From NCBI GenBank assembly GCA_014380365.1, contig JACMJZ010000012.1, positions 248,001 to 312,000 on the forward strand: a stretch of DNA of 64,000 nucleotides, in the 5' to 3' direction. The notes below the pieces were generated by a model, which was not told the origin of the DNA, ran no database searches, and worked only from the letters and a program-made list of their open reading frames with translations. Shown here piece by piece: positions 1-8,692 of this stretch. The position numbers and the translations under genes are program-made. Position 1 is the first letter of the stretch. Every line of letters starts with the position of its first letter. The DNA comes from Pyrinomonadaceae bacterium (lineage in GTDB: Bacteria > Acidobacteriota > Blastocatellia > Pyrinomonadales > Pyrinomonadaceae).

Positions 1-1
1 T

Positions 2-1093
2 GCTACGCGCAAGGTCAAGCGTGGAGAAGTTGTGACGATTCTGCAAACGCTCGAAGCGAGTGGAAAGGCGGATAAAACCACCATCGCCGACCGTCCGGCG
101 AATTCGGAAAGTAAATGGTTAATCACAATCGTGGCTAATGTCAGCAATCGGCGAGTTGATGAGATATCGCTTAGCTCGCGCCTGGCTGACCTTGGGTTCG
201 ACAGTCTCATGTTCGTGGAGCTGGCAACCGCAATAGAAAATGCCGGCGGGTCCATTTCAGCGCCCGAGCGCTTGAATGAAGTCCAGGATTTGCGGGAACT
301 GGCAGACGTGGTTAGCCACCGGCCGGGCGCTTCTGTCGGACGCGATGCATCTCGCGCCGCCTCCGCTCGCGGCGACGAGGCGGAGATCGAAGTGCCCTCA
401 TTCGTCAGTGCTGCCGGAAACAAGGCGGGTGATGCTTTGCAATGGCTCTTCTACAACCGTTTTCTTGATACGCACTACGAAGGCCAGGGAAACATTCCGG
501 TGCACACAAACTTTATTGTGGCCGCCAACCATTCGTCACACCTGGACATGGGATTGACGAAGATGGCGCTGGGCGACGCCGGTAAGGACATGGTCGTCCT
601 GGCCGCCGCAGACTATTTCTTTGACACTAAGTACAAGCGCGCGGTCATGGAGAACTTCACAAACCTTGTGCCAATCGAGCGTACAGGATCGCTGCGCCAG
701 TCTTTGCGCCACGCCCGGTCGTTTCTCGATCGCGGATACAACGCCCTGATCTTTCCCGAAGGCACTCGTTCGCTGACGGGCGAGATGACGGAGTTTAAGC
801 CCGTAATCGGCTTTCTCGCGCTGCACGCACGCGTCGGCATACTTCCCGTCTACCTTCATGGCACGCACGAGGCGATGCCGAAGGGTTCGAGCATTCTCAA
901 GAGTCGGAAGGTGGGCGCACGCATCGGTCGCTACCTGTCCGTTGAGGAGCTCGAGGAGATGACAAAAGGGATGGCACGCACGGATGCGTACCGGCTGATC
1001 GCGGCGCGGGTTCACCACGAAGTCGAAAACCTGCGCGACCAAACGAGGCGGCCGTTTGACGCGGAAGGGATTACGCAAGTTGTGGAAGGTTGA
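2..1093 (+). CDS. C-terminal part of an ACP-PlsC acyltransferase fusion (5' end outside window)
   Basis: The reading frame is open to the left edge, so the GTG at 32 is probably internal. The residues before it (ATRKVKRGEV) resemble the C-terminal end of AMP-forming acyl-CoA ligases, so I infer an upstream adenylation domain. Next comes an acyl carrier domain with the phosphopantetheine motif LGFDSL (Ser codon near 202). A PlsC-type acyltransferase follows, with HX4D in NHSSHLD (about 528-549) and FPEGTRS (about 748-768). The ligase-ACP-acyltransferase order recalls Aas-like enzymes that activate a fatty acid and transfer it to a lysophospholipid. It is followed by an SDR epimerase on the same strand. 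The family calls for the two visible domains are firm; the ligase is inferred from a few residues. Confidence 0.85.
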   Translation, partial: ATRKVKRGEVVTILQTLEASGKADKTTIADRPANSESKWLITIVANVSNRRVDEISLSSRLADLGFDSLMFVELATAIENAGGSISAPERLNEVQDLRELADVVSHRPGASVGRDASRAASARGDEAEIEVPSFVSAAGNKAGDALQWLFYNRFLDTHYEGQGNIPVHTNFIVAANHSSHLDMGLTKMALGDAGKDMVVLAAADYFFDTKYKRAVMENFTNLVPIERTGSLRQSLRHARSFLDRGYNALIFPEGTRSLTGEMTEFKPVIGFLALHARVGILPVYLHGTHEAMPKGSSILKSRKVGARIGRYLSVEELEEMTKGMARTDAYRLIAARVHHEVENLRDQTRRPFDAEGITQVVEG

Positions 1094-1124
1094 ACGCCGT
1101 GCGCAGGTAGCAGGAAGAACGAAC

Positions 1125-1192
1125 AGTGATGAGTGATGAGTAATGAGTCATGAGCGACTAGCGAGGAACGCTCATCACTCATCACTCATAAC
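1125..1192. repeat. Intergenic inverted repeat (GATGAGT/ACTCATC family)
   Basis: Tandem GATGAGT-like words on the left arm are mirrored by CTCATCACT words on the right arm, around a short loop near 1157-1168. It would form a long imperfect hairpin. It lies between the acyltransferase gene and the epimerase gene. An upstream ATG at 1143 for the epimerase falls inside it, which is why the start at 1203 is preferred. Confidence 0.7.
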
Positions 1193-1202
1193 TAAGTTTC
1201 TT

Positions 1203-2300
1203 ATGCCAACAAAGACGCCCGGAAAACGCACAGCGCGAATGACGCCGGTCCAGGCCGGCACCAAACGGCGCGCGACGATTGAGAAGCGACATCGCGCCTC
1301 AACCCTCGTCACCGGCGGGACTGGTTTTCTCGGCTCCCATCTCGTGCGTCAACTCGTTGCCGCAGGCGCGAAAGACATACGCGTGATGGCTACGACCATT
1401 CCCGACTGGCTGGTTGAGTTGGGAGTGGAAACCTTCGCCGGTTCCATCACTAATGAGAGTGATTGTAAGCGCGCCGTCGAGGGCATCAGCGAGGTCTATC
1501 ACCTGGCCGGTAAAGTCTCGCGCGAGAGCGAGAGCGCGCGGGAAATGTATGCTGTGCATGTCGAAGGCACACGTCTTTTGTGCGAAGCTGCTAAAGCTGC
1601 GGACGTGAAGACTATCGTGCTGGCTTCGTCGAGCGGGACCATTGCGGTGACGAAGGATGGTGATCTGGTTCCCGACGAATCGTATCCACCGCCTCTGGAA
1701 ATCATTTCGCGCTGGCCCTACTACGCCAGCAAGACCTACCAGGAGATCGCGGCGCTGGAGGTTTTTACCGGAAACGGTCGCCGTCTCGTGATCATGAATC
1801 CCAGCCTTTTGCTCGGCCCAGGTGATGACCGTTTGAGTTCAACCAAAGTAGTGTTGGATTTTATGGCGCGGAAGATCAGCGCGGTGCCCGGCGGTGGTTT
1901 GAGTTTTGTCGACGTTCGCGATGCGGCCCAGGCGTTTCGCGTGGCGATGAAGAAGGGACGCCACGGTGAGCGGTATTTGATGGGCGCGGCAAACTGGAAC
2001 TTCGAACGGTTCTTCGGCCGGCTTTCCCGCCTCACGAAGGTCGCGGCGCCAAAGTTTGCTTTGCCTTCCGGGCTGATGGTGAAGGGATCGAGACTCATCG
2101 ATTCCCTGTTCAAGCAATGGGACATGGCTTCGCCGGTCGAACCCGGAGCGGTTGAGATGGCCCAGTATTTCTGGTATCTAAACTGCGCCAAGGCGACGCG
2201 CGAACTCGGCTTCCGTCCACGCGATCCCGGCGAGACGCTTCACGAAACGGTAGCCTACCTGCGAGAAAACTTCCTCGGCGGCGACGCGTTTGGAAGGTGA
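1203..2300 (+). CDS. NAD(P)-dependent epimerase/dehydratase (extended SDR)
   Basis: This is an extended short-chain dehydrogenase of 365 residues. After a basic N-terminal tail there is the Rossmann motif TGGTGFLG (residues about 36-43). The active-site YxxxK is in PYYASKTYQE. The overall pattern resembles NAD-dependent sugar epimerases, dihydroflavonol-reductase-like proteins and hopanoid-associated HpnA-type enzymes. The substrate cannot be told. The start at ATG 1203 is chosen because the earlier in-frame ATG (1143) lies within a palindromic repeat. It is in the same direction as the ACP-PlsC gene and may share a lipid-related role. It ends 25 nt from the convergent peptidase gene. Confidence 0.85.
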   Translation: MPTKTPGKRTARMTPVQAGTKRRATIEKRHRASTLVTGGTGFLGSHLVRQLVAAGAKDIRVMATTIPDWLVELGVETFAGSITNESDCKRAVEGISEVYHLAGKVSRESESAREMYAVHVEGTRLLCEAAKAADVKTIVLASSSGTIAVTKDGDLVPDESYPPPLEIISRWPYYASKTYQEIAALEVFTGNGRRLVIMNPSLLLGPGDDRLSSTKVVLDFMARKISAVPGGGLSFVDVRDAAQAFRVAMKKGRHGERYLMGAANWNFERFFGRLSRLTKVAAPKFALPSGLMVKGSRLIDSLFKQWDMASPVEPGAVEMAQYFWYLNCAKATRELGFRPRDPGETLHETVAYLRENFLGGDAFGR

Positions 2301-2325
2301 CAGGGGAGTCAGAGCAACGGGCCAG

Positions 2326-4164
2326 TTATTCTCCGAGCGCCGCGTACTTGAACACGCGGAAGCGATAGCGTTGCCGGTCGCGAATGTTTTTCGCAATGGC
2401 GCCGTGCAGGTTCTCGTCCCACTTGGTGTACTCATCGACGAGGCGATCCGCGGCGGCCTTGTCCCCTTCATACTGCACCGCTAGAACCTTCCGCAGCATT
2501 TTGCCGGCAACGTCGTGGTACTTGTCGTAGTTGATGCGGAGCGTCTTCGTGGCAGGATCAAATTTCAACAGTCCGTTTTCCATGAAGAAGTTCCACTGCA
2601 TTAACTGCATCGTCTGGTAAGGCTGATCGCGGCGTGGCTTGTTGTTTTGCAACACACGCAGAATCCCACTAGCGTAGACGCTGCGCAGTTGAGCGTCGGT
2701 GTAGTAGCCCTGCTTGCGAAGCGCTTCGGCAACAAACAGGGAAACCAGATCCGCTTTCATTTCTTCCATCGCGCTCGCCGTGTCCTGTAGCGCTTCATCC
2801 AGATCGCGATTGTCCTTGGTGCGGTCAACGCCCAGATAATGACCCACTTCGTGCCAGAGGGTACGGTAGAAATTTCCTTCGTTCGTCAGGGCCTTCGCCT
2901 GTTCCGGGCCCAGCGCAGCTTCGAGGGTTCCGGAGGTCGATTCGAAAATATTTGGGTCGCGCATGATGTTGCTACGCAGCAGAATCGTGCGGCCATAGCG
3001 TCGCGCCAGGTAACTCTCGTTTGGCAGGATCGTCGCGGTGTTGCCGCCGCGCGACTGGCCGAAGTCGGCCACCACATCGTAGACGCCGACCGGAATGTCC
3101 TCGCGCACCTTCTTATGCTGATCGTAGGGCAGTGAATCCTCCAGCGCTTGCAATCCCTTCATCGCTTGACGCAGTGCGATGGTTTCCTCGCGGCGCGTGG
3201 CCAGCAGATTGAAAGAGAAGAACGTCTTCACGCCGTACAGTTCATCGTCGTAGGTCTCGTAAGAACCAATTTGCGCATTCAGGTTCTTGAAACGGCCCGT
3301 TACCCACGCGGCATCTCCTGACTCGTAGTCATCGGACAACAAATCCCGGGCGCGGTTTCGCAGAAACCTGGCAAACTCTTCGTCATCCCTCTGCACGGCA
3401 GCCGCAGCTTCGTTTAGCAGACCGTAAGCCTTCATTAGCTCATCGGCGTTCGCCACCGAGTAAGGCACTGCATAGAAGCGCTTCGGCTGCCACGATCGCA
3501 TGCGCGCTTGGCGCGCGGATATAAACGACTCGGCGCGCAGGCGCTGCTCCAAACCCGGGTGAAGCACGCTCAGCAGGGGATACTTTGCCAACACGGCCAA
3601 ATCCTGCCGCAAGTTTTGCGGGCTCGACAGCCGCACCGAGGTACGCAGATCCAAAATGCTGTCTCGCTCCTCGGGATGCGCCTTTAGAAAATCTTCAATC
3701 TCTTCCTTCTTCACGCCCCATGGATACATGTTCTTGCCAGGCTGCACGCCTTCCACGGGAAGGAAGGGTTCACGTTTATTTTCCAGCGTCGTGGCTATTG
3801 GACCCTGGTTGAGCCGGTAGAGCGTCAATAGATTCTGTGTCTCCGCCTTGGAGCCGCTGCGCTTGTCGAGTCGGACAAGTTCCTCATAAGACGAACGCGC
3901 TTGCGGATGTCGCTGCTGTTCATACAGTGCCTGGAAAATCTTGCCCACCTCGAGCAGCTTCTCGACCGCTTTGCGTTCTCCTTCGCTCAAGTGGGAAATG
4001 TCAGGAGACAGCTTAATCGTCTGCGTCTTGTCGATGATGGGCTGGCTCTTCGAAAGCGGCCAGTAACCCGCAGGCGAAGAATTGTCCGAGGCACGAGACC
4101 GGGTTTGCGCGATTGCTACCGCAGACAAACCAAAGATCAGCGCAACAACGATGAGTCTCAACAT
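2326..4164 (-). CDS. Secreted M49-like (dipeptidyl-peptidase III-type) zinc metallopeptidase
   Basis: The protein has 612 residues and starts with a signal peptide (MLRLIVVALIFGLSAVAIAQ). The start at 4164 has an AGGAG Shine-Dalgarno 6-7 nt upstream; the longer frame from 4212 lacks this. The zinc site is HEVGH (residues 438-442), followed about 25 residues later by EEMKAD (467-472). This matches the two-part HEXX(G)H plus EExRAD/E signature of peptidase family M49. Eukaryotic family members have HEXXGH; here it is a plain HEXXH, as in some bacterial relatives. It would act outside the cytoplasm on oligopeptides. Assignment to M49 rests on these motifs and on size, not on an alignment. Confidence 0.7.
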   Translation of the reverse strand: MLRLIVVALIFGLSAVAIAQTRSRASDNSSPAGYWPLSKSQPIIDKTQTIKLSPDISHLSEGERKAVEKLLEVGKIFQALYEQQRHPQARSSYEELVRLDKRSGSKAETQNLLTLYRLNQGPIATTLENKREPFLPVEGVQPGKNMYPWGVKKEEIEDFLKAHPEERDSILDLRTSVRLSSPQNLRQDLAVLAKYPLLSVLHPGLEQRLRAESFISARQARMRSWQPKRFYAVPYSVANADELMKAYGLLNEAAAAVQRDDEEFARFLRNRARDLLSDDYESGDAAWVTGRFKNLNAQIGSYETYDDELYGVKTFFSFNLLATRREETIALRQAMKGLQALEDSLPYDQHKKVREDIPVGVYDVVADFGQSRGGNTATILPNESYLARRYGRTILLRSNIMRDPNIFESTSGTLEAALGPEQAKALTNEGNFYRTLWHEVGHYLGVDRTKDNRDLDEALQDTASAMEEMKADLVSLFVAEALRKQGYYTDAQLRSVYASGILRVLQNNKPRRDQPYQTMQLMQWNFFMENGLLKFDPATKTLRINYDKYHDVAGKMLRKVLAVQYEGDKAAADRLVDEYTKWDENLHGAIAKNIRDRQRYRFRVFKYAALGE

Positions 4165-4256
4165 GAATTGCTCCTGGCGTTTGGATTCGAAGATTTTCGA
4201 CATCTTACCCAATGTATGCGGATCAAGCCACCGGAGTGTTTTCCAGGAACGCGGGC

Positions 4257-4352
4257 ACTTTGCGAATCTTTGCGCCCGCTTTGCGCGCTTAGCGGTTTCG
4301 CTGTTTGTTTTACCGCAAAGGTCGCAAAGGTCTCGCCAAAGAGAGCAAAGAG
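4257..4352. repeat. Intergenic 'CGCAAAG' inverted-repeat element, copy 1
   Basis: Repeated TTTGCG words on the left (4258-4310) are mirrored by CGCAAAG words on the right (4314-4352), around a TTTCGCTGTTTGTTTTA centre. The gap 4165-4512 holds this element and otherwise only short upstream regions for two divergent genes. Three more copies lie at 18546-18643, 28196-28290 and 52011-52104. Copies 1 and 3 share an almost identical centre. Confidence 0.75.
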
Positions 4353-4512
4353 TTCGTACGGCGAAATTTCATTTACCCTGTTCCTCGTTTCAGTGCCCAC
4401 GGTTATTGCAGCCAGCCGTCGGGAAAATCTCGCGACGGAGAAATCCGGCAGTCGGTTTCGTTCAGCAAATCCCTAACCTGAGACTCGGCACCACGCTTGC
4501 TACTCCCGTGGC

Positions 4513-5259
4513 ATGTTTCAACCATCGGTCTCAGTTACAACACAATCCACCTCTTGTCCGCAATATCCTGGTGAATTCGTAAGCTCATCCGTAGATTCTT
4601 TTAGCGGCGCCAGCCACACGCAGGCTCGGTTTCTGGATGGACTCGTTCGGCGGTGGCATCGCGAACGGCGGCGCCGAAAGGTGGGGCGCGCGTACGATAT
4701 GGCGCTGGAAATAGCTCGGGCGCTCCCTCACGCTTTCCCAGCAGCGCGCGTCCTCGACGTTGGCTGTGGCAGCGGCTACATCGCGCACCATCTTTCGGCA
4801 ATGTTGGGTACTCGGGTAATGGGTATCGACCTGGACGATACGACGGAAGCCCCAATCGACTACCGGTCATTCGACGGTACGCGCTTTCCTGTTGAAACCC
4901 AGTCGTTGGACGCCGTACTCTTCTGTTATGTACTCCATCACGCACAGGATCTCGGCACGCTCCTGAGCGAAGTTCGGCGTGTCCTGCGTGCCGACGGCCG
5001 GGTCGTGGTTTATGAAGATAACCCGGGGACTTGGTGGGACCGCATCGTGTGCAGCGTCCACAATCTCCAGTGGCGTGGCCGGACTGGGCCATGCACTTTC
5101 AAAACAGAAGCGGGCTGGCGACGGTTGTTCGAATCCGCCGGGTTTGACGTCGCCAGGACTCGCTCGCTATCGCGCTGGCGCAACCTCGCGCATCCGGTAA
5201 GCCGCAGATTTTTCGTGATGGAATTGGACAGCGCGAGCGGCAACGAGCCAGAGCAGTAA
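4513..5259 (+). CDS. Class I SAM-dependent methyltransferase (type 11-like)
   Basis: The protein has up to 248 residues. The SAM-binding motif I is VLDVGCGSG (about residues 79-87). It is followed by an acidic strand-end GIDLDD and the motif IV-like LDAVLFCYVLHH. This is the layout of Methyltransf_11 proteins that methylate small molecules. An Arg-rich segment (RRWHRERRRR) precedes the fold. No good ribosome binding site is visible before the ATG at 4513, so the true start may be internal. The neighbours give no hint of the substrate. The gene ends just before a palindromic repeat. Confidence 0.75.
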   Translation: MFQPSVSVTTQSTSCPQYPGEFVSSSVDSFSGASHTQARFLDGLVRRWHRERRRRKVGRAYDMALEIARALPHAFPAARVLDVGCGSGYIAHHLSAMLGTRVMGIDLDDTTEAPIDYRSFDGTRFPVETQSLDAVLFCYVLHHAQDLGTLLSEVRRVLRADGRVVVYEDNPGTWWDRIVCSVHNLQWRGRTGPCTFKTEAGWRRLFESAGFDVARTRSLSRWRNLAHPVSRRFFVMELDSASGNEPEQ

Positions 5260-5265
5260 AACGCG

Positions 5266-5345
5266 GAACAATCCACGAAATCACACGAAGCGACACGAAG
5301 AGAACTCTCAGTTCATGTCAATTCGTGTCGTTTCGTGGATCGTTT
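5266..5345. repeat. Intergenic inverted repeat (ATCCACGAA family), copy 1
   Basis: AATCCACGAAATCACACGAA and further ACACGAA words on the left are mirrored by AATTCGTGTCGTTTCGTGGAT on the right, making a long hairpin with a loop near 5302-5318. It sits between convergent genes. A second copy lies at 26140-26211, after ccmI. Confidence 0.75.
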
Positions 5346-5381
5346 TATCTCCCTCAGTATGGCTCTCTTTCCAGCAGCCCG

Positions 5382-6764
5382 CTAAAACCGATCCCAGGGT
5401 CCCCAGATGGCAAGGGTGAGACCGGGAACCTGTATATTCACAAACAGGGTCTGGCCATCCGGACTAAACGTCACACCAGCAAACTCTCGCGTTTGAAATC
5501 CTTCGGTAATATTCTTTGCCAGATCGACGATTTCTCCACGCGAAGTTAGTATTCGCAAATGGGTCTGGATCCCAGAATCATTGTCTTCACAGATGATGAG
5601 CTTGTCTTTCCCGGCCAGGCAAAGATTGTCTGGCATGTTCAGGATCGCCGCGTCAGTGACTTCGAAAAGAAGTGTGAGCGAACCCTGAGTTTTACCGGAA
5701 GGGGTGTATTGCCACACCTGACCCAGCTTCTTGTCGCCGCCGGTGGTTGAAGTGAAATAGACGGTTCCGTTTCCGTAGAAACATCCTTCGAGTCGTCTGA
5801 ACGTTGCTGCCCCGGCTGCGGCACCTTGTTTGTAAACAGCCAGGGTGTCGAAGTCAGCCTCGGGCGGATCGGGATTCGCAATATCAACCCAGGTGACGGG
5901 CAGAGTCGCGCCGGTTTTCTGCTGCGAGCGAGTGTCATAGTTGGGCCGCCCTTCCACCGCGAGCATCTGCAGCTGCCCACCCGCTCCCAACTGACCGCGC
6001 TTGCGTGGAACAAACCTATAAAAGCCAGCCGTAGCAAAATCCTCCGTCAGATACACAATCCCCGTCTTTCGATCAACCGCGATCGCTTCGTGCTCGAAGC
6101 GACCCATTTGTTTAAGCGGAACCGGAGAAACGATGCTGTTACTTTTGGCTGGCACTTCGAAGCAGTACCCATGACGCTTCTCAAAGCCTCCGCGGTCAGA
6201 ACCATCGCGGGCCTTGTACCTTCTCGGGCCCAGCACCGTCTCTTCGCAACTAATCCAACTATTCCAGGGAGTTGGGCCGCCCGCGCAGTTAACGAGCGTA
6301 CCGCTGAGGCTGACGAAGTCTCCTACGACTTCGCGTGTCTTTGGGTCGATAACGAGCGTCGTCGTGCCGCCACCAGCCAGCGTGTCGTACGACTCAGGTG
6401 CGAGTGTGACACCCGGCTTGCCGATGTAGTTATTGATCTCGTGATTGCGGACGAGCCGGAGTTCACTTCCCACGCGAAAGGCAGCCATCCCATCATGCGC
6501 GCGCGGAGTTGGCCGACCATCCGACATGATCTTTCCGGTTTTGCCGAAAACGGTGTACTGAAAATCCGGAGGCAGGGCCAGCAATAGCTCGCCGGTATTC
6601 TTAGTCCTGGCGGGCGCCAGCGGCCCATACCCGACTACCGTAGGCGCGTCAGACGCGTTTGCGTTGAGCAGCGAGAACCGCGATGAAAAACCGTGAAACG
6701 CCAGCAAGCCGGCGCCTGACAGGCCGGCGTTAATCAGGAAATCTCTTCTACCCGGGTTGGACAA
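5382..6764 (-). CDS. PhoX-like (DUF839) secreted protein with Tat signal
   Basis: The protein has 460 residues and begins with a twin-arginine signal (GRRDFLINAG) followed by a hydrophobic stretch. The body has the features of the PhoX/DUF839 family of calcium-dependent phosphatase-like beta-propellers: an early RNHE segment, NCAGGPTPWNSWISCEE, HGYCFEVP, and GRFEHEAIAVD followed by VYLTEDF. The start is TTG at 6764, preceded by a strong GGGGAGAG ribosome site. Known PhoX proteins are exported folded and hydrolyse phosphoesters; activity here is inferred from family only. The gene stands alone between two minus-strand or convergent neighbours. The 207-nt stretch upstream (6765-6971) shows no gene, only a GC-rich partial repeat near 6895-6930. 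Confidence 0.85.
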   Translation of the reverse strand: MSNPGRRDFLINAGLSGAGLLAFHGFSSRFSLLNANASDAPTVVGYGPLAPARTKNTGELLLALPPDFQYTVFGKTGKIMSDGRPTPRAHDGMAAFRVGSELRLVRNHEINNYIGKPGVTLAPESYDTLAGGGTTTLVIDPKTREVVGDFVSLSGTLVNCAGGPTPWNSWISCEETVLGPRRYKARDGSDRGGFEKRHGYCFEVPAKSNSIVSPVPLKQMGRFEHEAIAVDRKTGIVYLTEDFATAGFYRFVPRKRGQLGAGGQLQMLAVEGRPNYDTRSQQKTGATLPVTWVDIANPDPPEADFDTLAVYKQGAAAGAATFRRLEGCFYGNGTVYFTSTTGGDKKLGQVWQYTPSGKTQGSLTLLFEVTDAAILNMPDNLCLAGKDKLIICEDNDSGIQTHLRILTSRGEIVDLAKNITEGFQTREFAGVTFSPDGQTLFVNIQVPGLTLAIWGPWDRF

Positions 6765-6971
6765 TTCTCTCCCCTTGCTGATTCATCGAGTGTCTTTTCC
6801 TATGCCGTCGAAACATGAACTGTAGCGTAATCAATAAACATCCATGTTACGGGCCGAAGGCGCGCAGGTTCGCGCTTCGCGCTCATTGCGGACAGGATTG
6901 CGCGCTCCCAGCGTGCGCGAGCAGCGTTGGCGAGCAACCCAAGCCGTCCATGCGGGTTGAGCAACTGCCCG

Positions 6972-8093
6972 TCAAAAACCGATGACTCCCTTATCTACCA
7001 GGCGTTTGATCATCTGCAGGCTGTCGGCGTCGCGAAACGGACAGATAGACAGGATCGATTCAATATCCCAAACACCATTAATTCGAGAAAGCATGAATCC
7101 TTCCTGCGATCCGATGTCGTCGCCAGCCAGGGTCTCGAGTGCGACGAGCAGCTTTGGAACTGCCTGGCGTGAAAAGTCCCTGGCGTAGATCTGTTTGACC
7201 AGCGCCTCCTCCGCAACCGGCAATAGAGCTTGCGCGCCTGCGCTTTTTGGCTCTTGCTCCAGAATCTTCTGGATTAAAGGCAAGGCACGTTCAGGCTTTC
7301 CTTCGTCGTATTCGGTGCGCGCGGCCCATAAGAGTTCAGACACGGTTTGTGGAAGATTGGCAACATCCCCTGAAGCATCCGGAGGCTTGGGCGCTTCACC
7401 GGCGACACGCGCCACACCTTCACTCACCAACTGATGGAGTTGAGCATAGACATGAAACGCCGAGCTGTGCATGTTGTAGCAAATCTCCGCTACAGTGATT
7501 CGCTTCTCCAGAAAATACAGAATCATGCGAACTTCTTTGCCCACGCTCAGCGACTTAGTCCAACCGGGAACCAGCTCCATAATGCATCGATCGGAGGGAA
7601 TCAATTCGCGGTAGCGGGCCCACTCGTCGACCCGGTAAATGCCTTCCATGGTGACTGAAGTGGGGTGGACGCTGATTCGAATAAGATCTTCCGGAAACGG
7701 GTCGCTGTCGAAAAACTCAAACTGCGCTTCGTCCCACAGAAAAAGGTCATAGATGATCTCGAGAGTGCGCGTGCGAAGGATATCAAGTACATCGGTTTCG
7801 CTCGCCAAGCCCTTCGAAATGAGAATCTCCCCCAGGCGTCCACCTTCCTGGCGCTGTACTTCCATTGCGACCTGGAGGCGGGCTTCATCCAATTTTCCGT
7901 AATGTATAAGCACCTGCCCGAAATACTCGTTGGGGTCATTCGAGAATGATCCGACGATGACGCCGTCTTCGAAATGAATCTGCTTGACGACCCTGCCGGA
8001 AGTGAACTTCAGCGACCCAGTCTTCCGGCCTGTCGCCAGAAACTGGAGCAGATCAGGAACACTCATTGTCGTCAGAGTGCCGTGAATGGCCAT
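6972..8093 (-). CDS. DUF4388 (PatA-like N-terminal) domain protein
   Basis: The protein has 373 residues. The N-terminal 100-150 residues (opening GTLTTMSVPDLLQFLATGRK, then GSLKF, IHFEDGVIVGS and later LGEILISKG) match the DUF4388/PatA N-terminal module. That module is found next to response regulators and motility or surface-behaviour proteins. A middle, probably winged-helix-like section (MILYFLEKRITVAEI) follows. The C-terminal third has a TPR-like helix pair (ARTEYDEGKPERALPLIQKI) and a small helical domain. No signal peptide or membrane segment is seen, so it is cytoplasmic. A PilZ protein lies about 200 nt upstream on the same strand, which fits a signalling role. No catalytic residues are recognised. 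Confidence 0.75.
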   Translation of the reverse strand: MAIHGTLTTMSVPDLLQFLATGRKTGSLKFTSGRVVKQIHFEDGVIVGSFSNDPNEYFGQVLIHYGKLDEARLQVAMEVQRQEGGRLGEILISKGLASETDVLDILRTRTLEIIYDLFLWDEAQFEFFDSDPFPEDLIRISVHPTSVTMEGIYRVDEWARYRELIPSDRCIMELVPGWTKSLSVGKEVRMILYFLEKRITVAEICYNMHSSAFHVYAQLHQLVSEGVARVAGEAPKPPDASGDVANLPQTVSELLWAARTEYDEGKPERALPLIQKILEQEPKSAGAQALLPVAEEALVKQIYARDFSRQAVPKLLVALETLAGDDIGSQEGFMLSRINGVWDIESILSICPFRDADSLQMIKRLVDKGVIGF

Positions 8094-8226
8094 CGTTAAT
8101 TGATCCTATTTTCCAATCACTGAATGGAAGCCACCGAGGAGGGAGTATCTATGAAGACGCAAAACCTCATGCCGCAGCAGAGTACATGCTATTTGAATTG
8201 AGTTTCAAGCCCTTTCTGTTTCCAGT

Positions 8227-8293
8227 AGGTACAGACATTCCTGTCCGTCCACGATCCCGATTGTTACGATGAAGGGCAGGAATGCCTGTCCTG
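8227..8293. repeat. Intergenic inverted repeat (ACAGACATTCCTGTCC family)
   Basis: The left arm (about 8227-8250, with CAGACATTCCTGTCC) pairs with the right arm (GGGCAGGAATGCCTGTCC, about 8274-8291). The element reaches the last codons of the PilZ gene and could act as its terminator hairpin. The stretch 8094-8226 shows no gene. Confidence 0.6.
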
Positions 8294-8294
8294 C

Positions 8295-8645
8295 TTATTC
8301 TTCAACGAGGTCGGCAGATATTCCTGTTTGAGCCTCCGATTCGCTGGCCCTGTGGATCAGGGCCTTGAGCTTGGTTTCCTGCTCGTCGTTTAGATCCACG
8401 AAGCGAACGCCGAAGCCTTCGCCAGCCGTGTGATGTCTAACCTCACCCTCCAAATAGAGCCAGTCGTCCTCCGGCAACAGCACACGAAACCCAACAATTT
8501 CTCCACGTCTGACATCACCAACGGAGTCGAGGTAGCACCCACCCTCGGACAGGTTAGTGATCCGAGCACTGCGCTTACCCGCGGCGCTCTCCCACTCAGC
8601 GCCAAGATTAATGCTTAGACGAGGTTTGGATCTTCGATCAGCCAT
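8295..8645 (-). CDS. PilZ domain protein (c-di-GMP receptor candidate)
   Basis: The protein has 116 residues from ATG 8645, which has GGAAG upstream. A longer frame from 8684 adds 13 residues without a ribosome site. It carries both PilZ signature motifs: RxxxR within RRSKPRLSI at the N-terminus, and NLSEGGCYLD (D/NxSxxG) about 25 residues later. The strand pattern ending FGVRFVDL is also typical. Stand-alone PilZ proteins bind cyclic di-GMP and switch motility, polysaccharide or secretion functions through a partner. The C-terminal tail is acidic. It is followed on the same strand by the DUF4388 gene and preceded by a ferritin-like gene only 47 nt away, so transcription may be shared. Confidence 0.85.
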   Translation of the reverse strand: MADRRSKPRLSINLGAEWESAAGKRSARITNLSEGGCYLDSVGDVRRGEIVGFRVLLPEDDWLYLEGEVRHHTAGEGFGVRFVDLNDEQETKLKALIHRASESEAQTGISADLVEE

Positions 8646-8692
8646 GGCTTCCAAGGCGGCCCGCCCGCTACCGCAGGCGGTCAAGTCATCGA

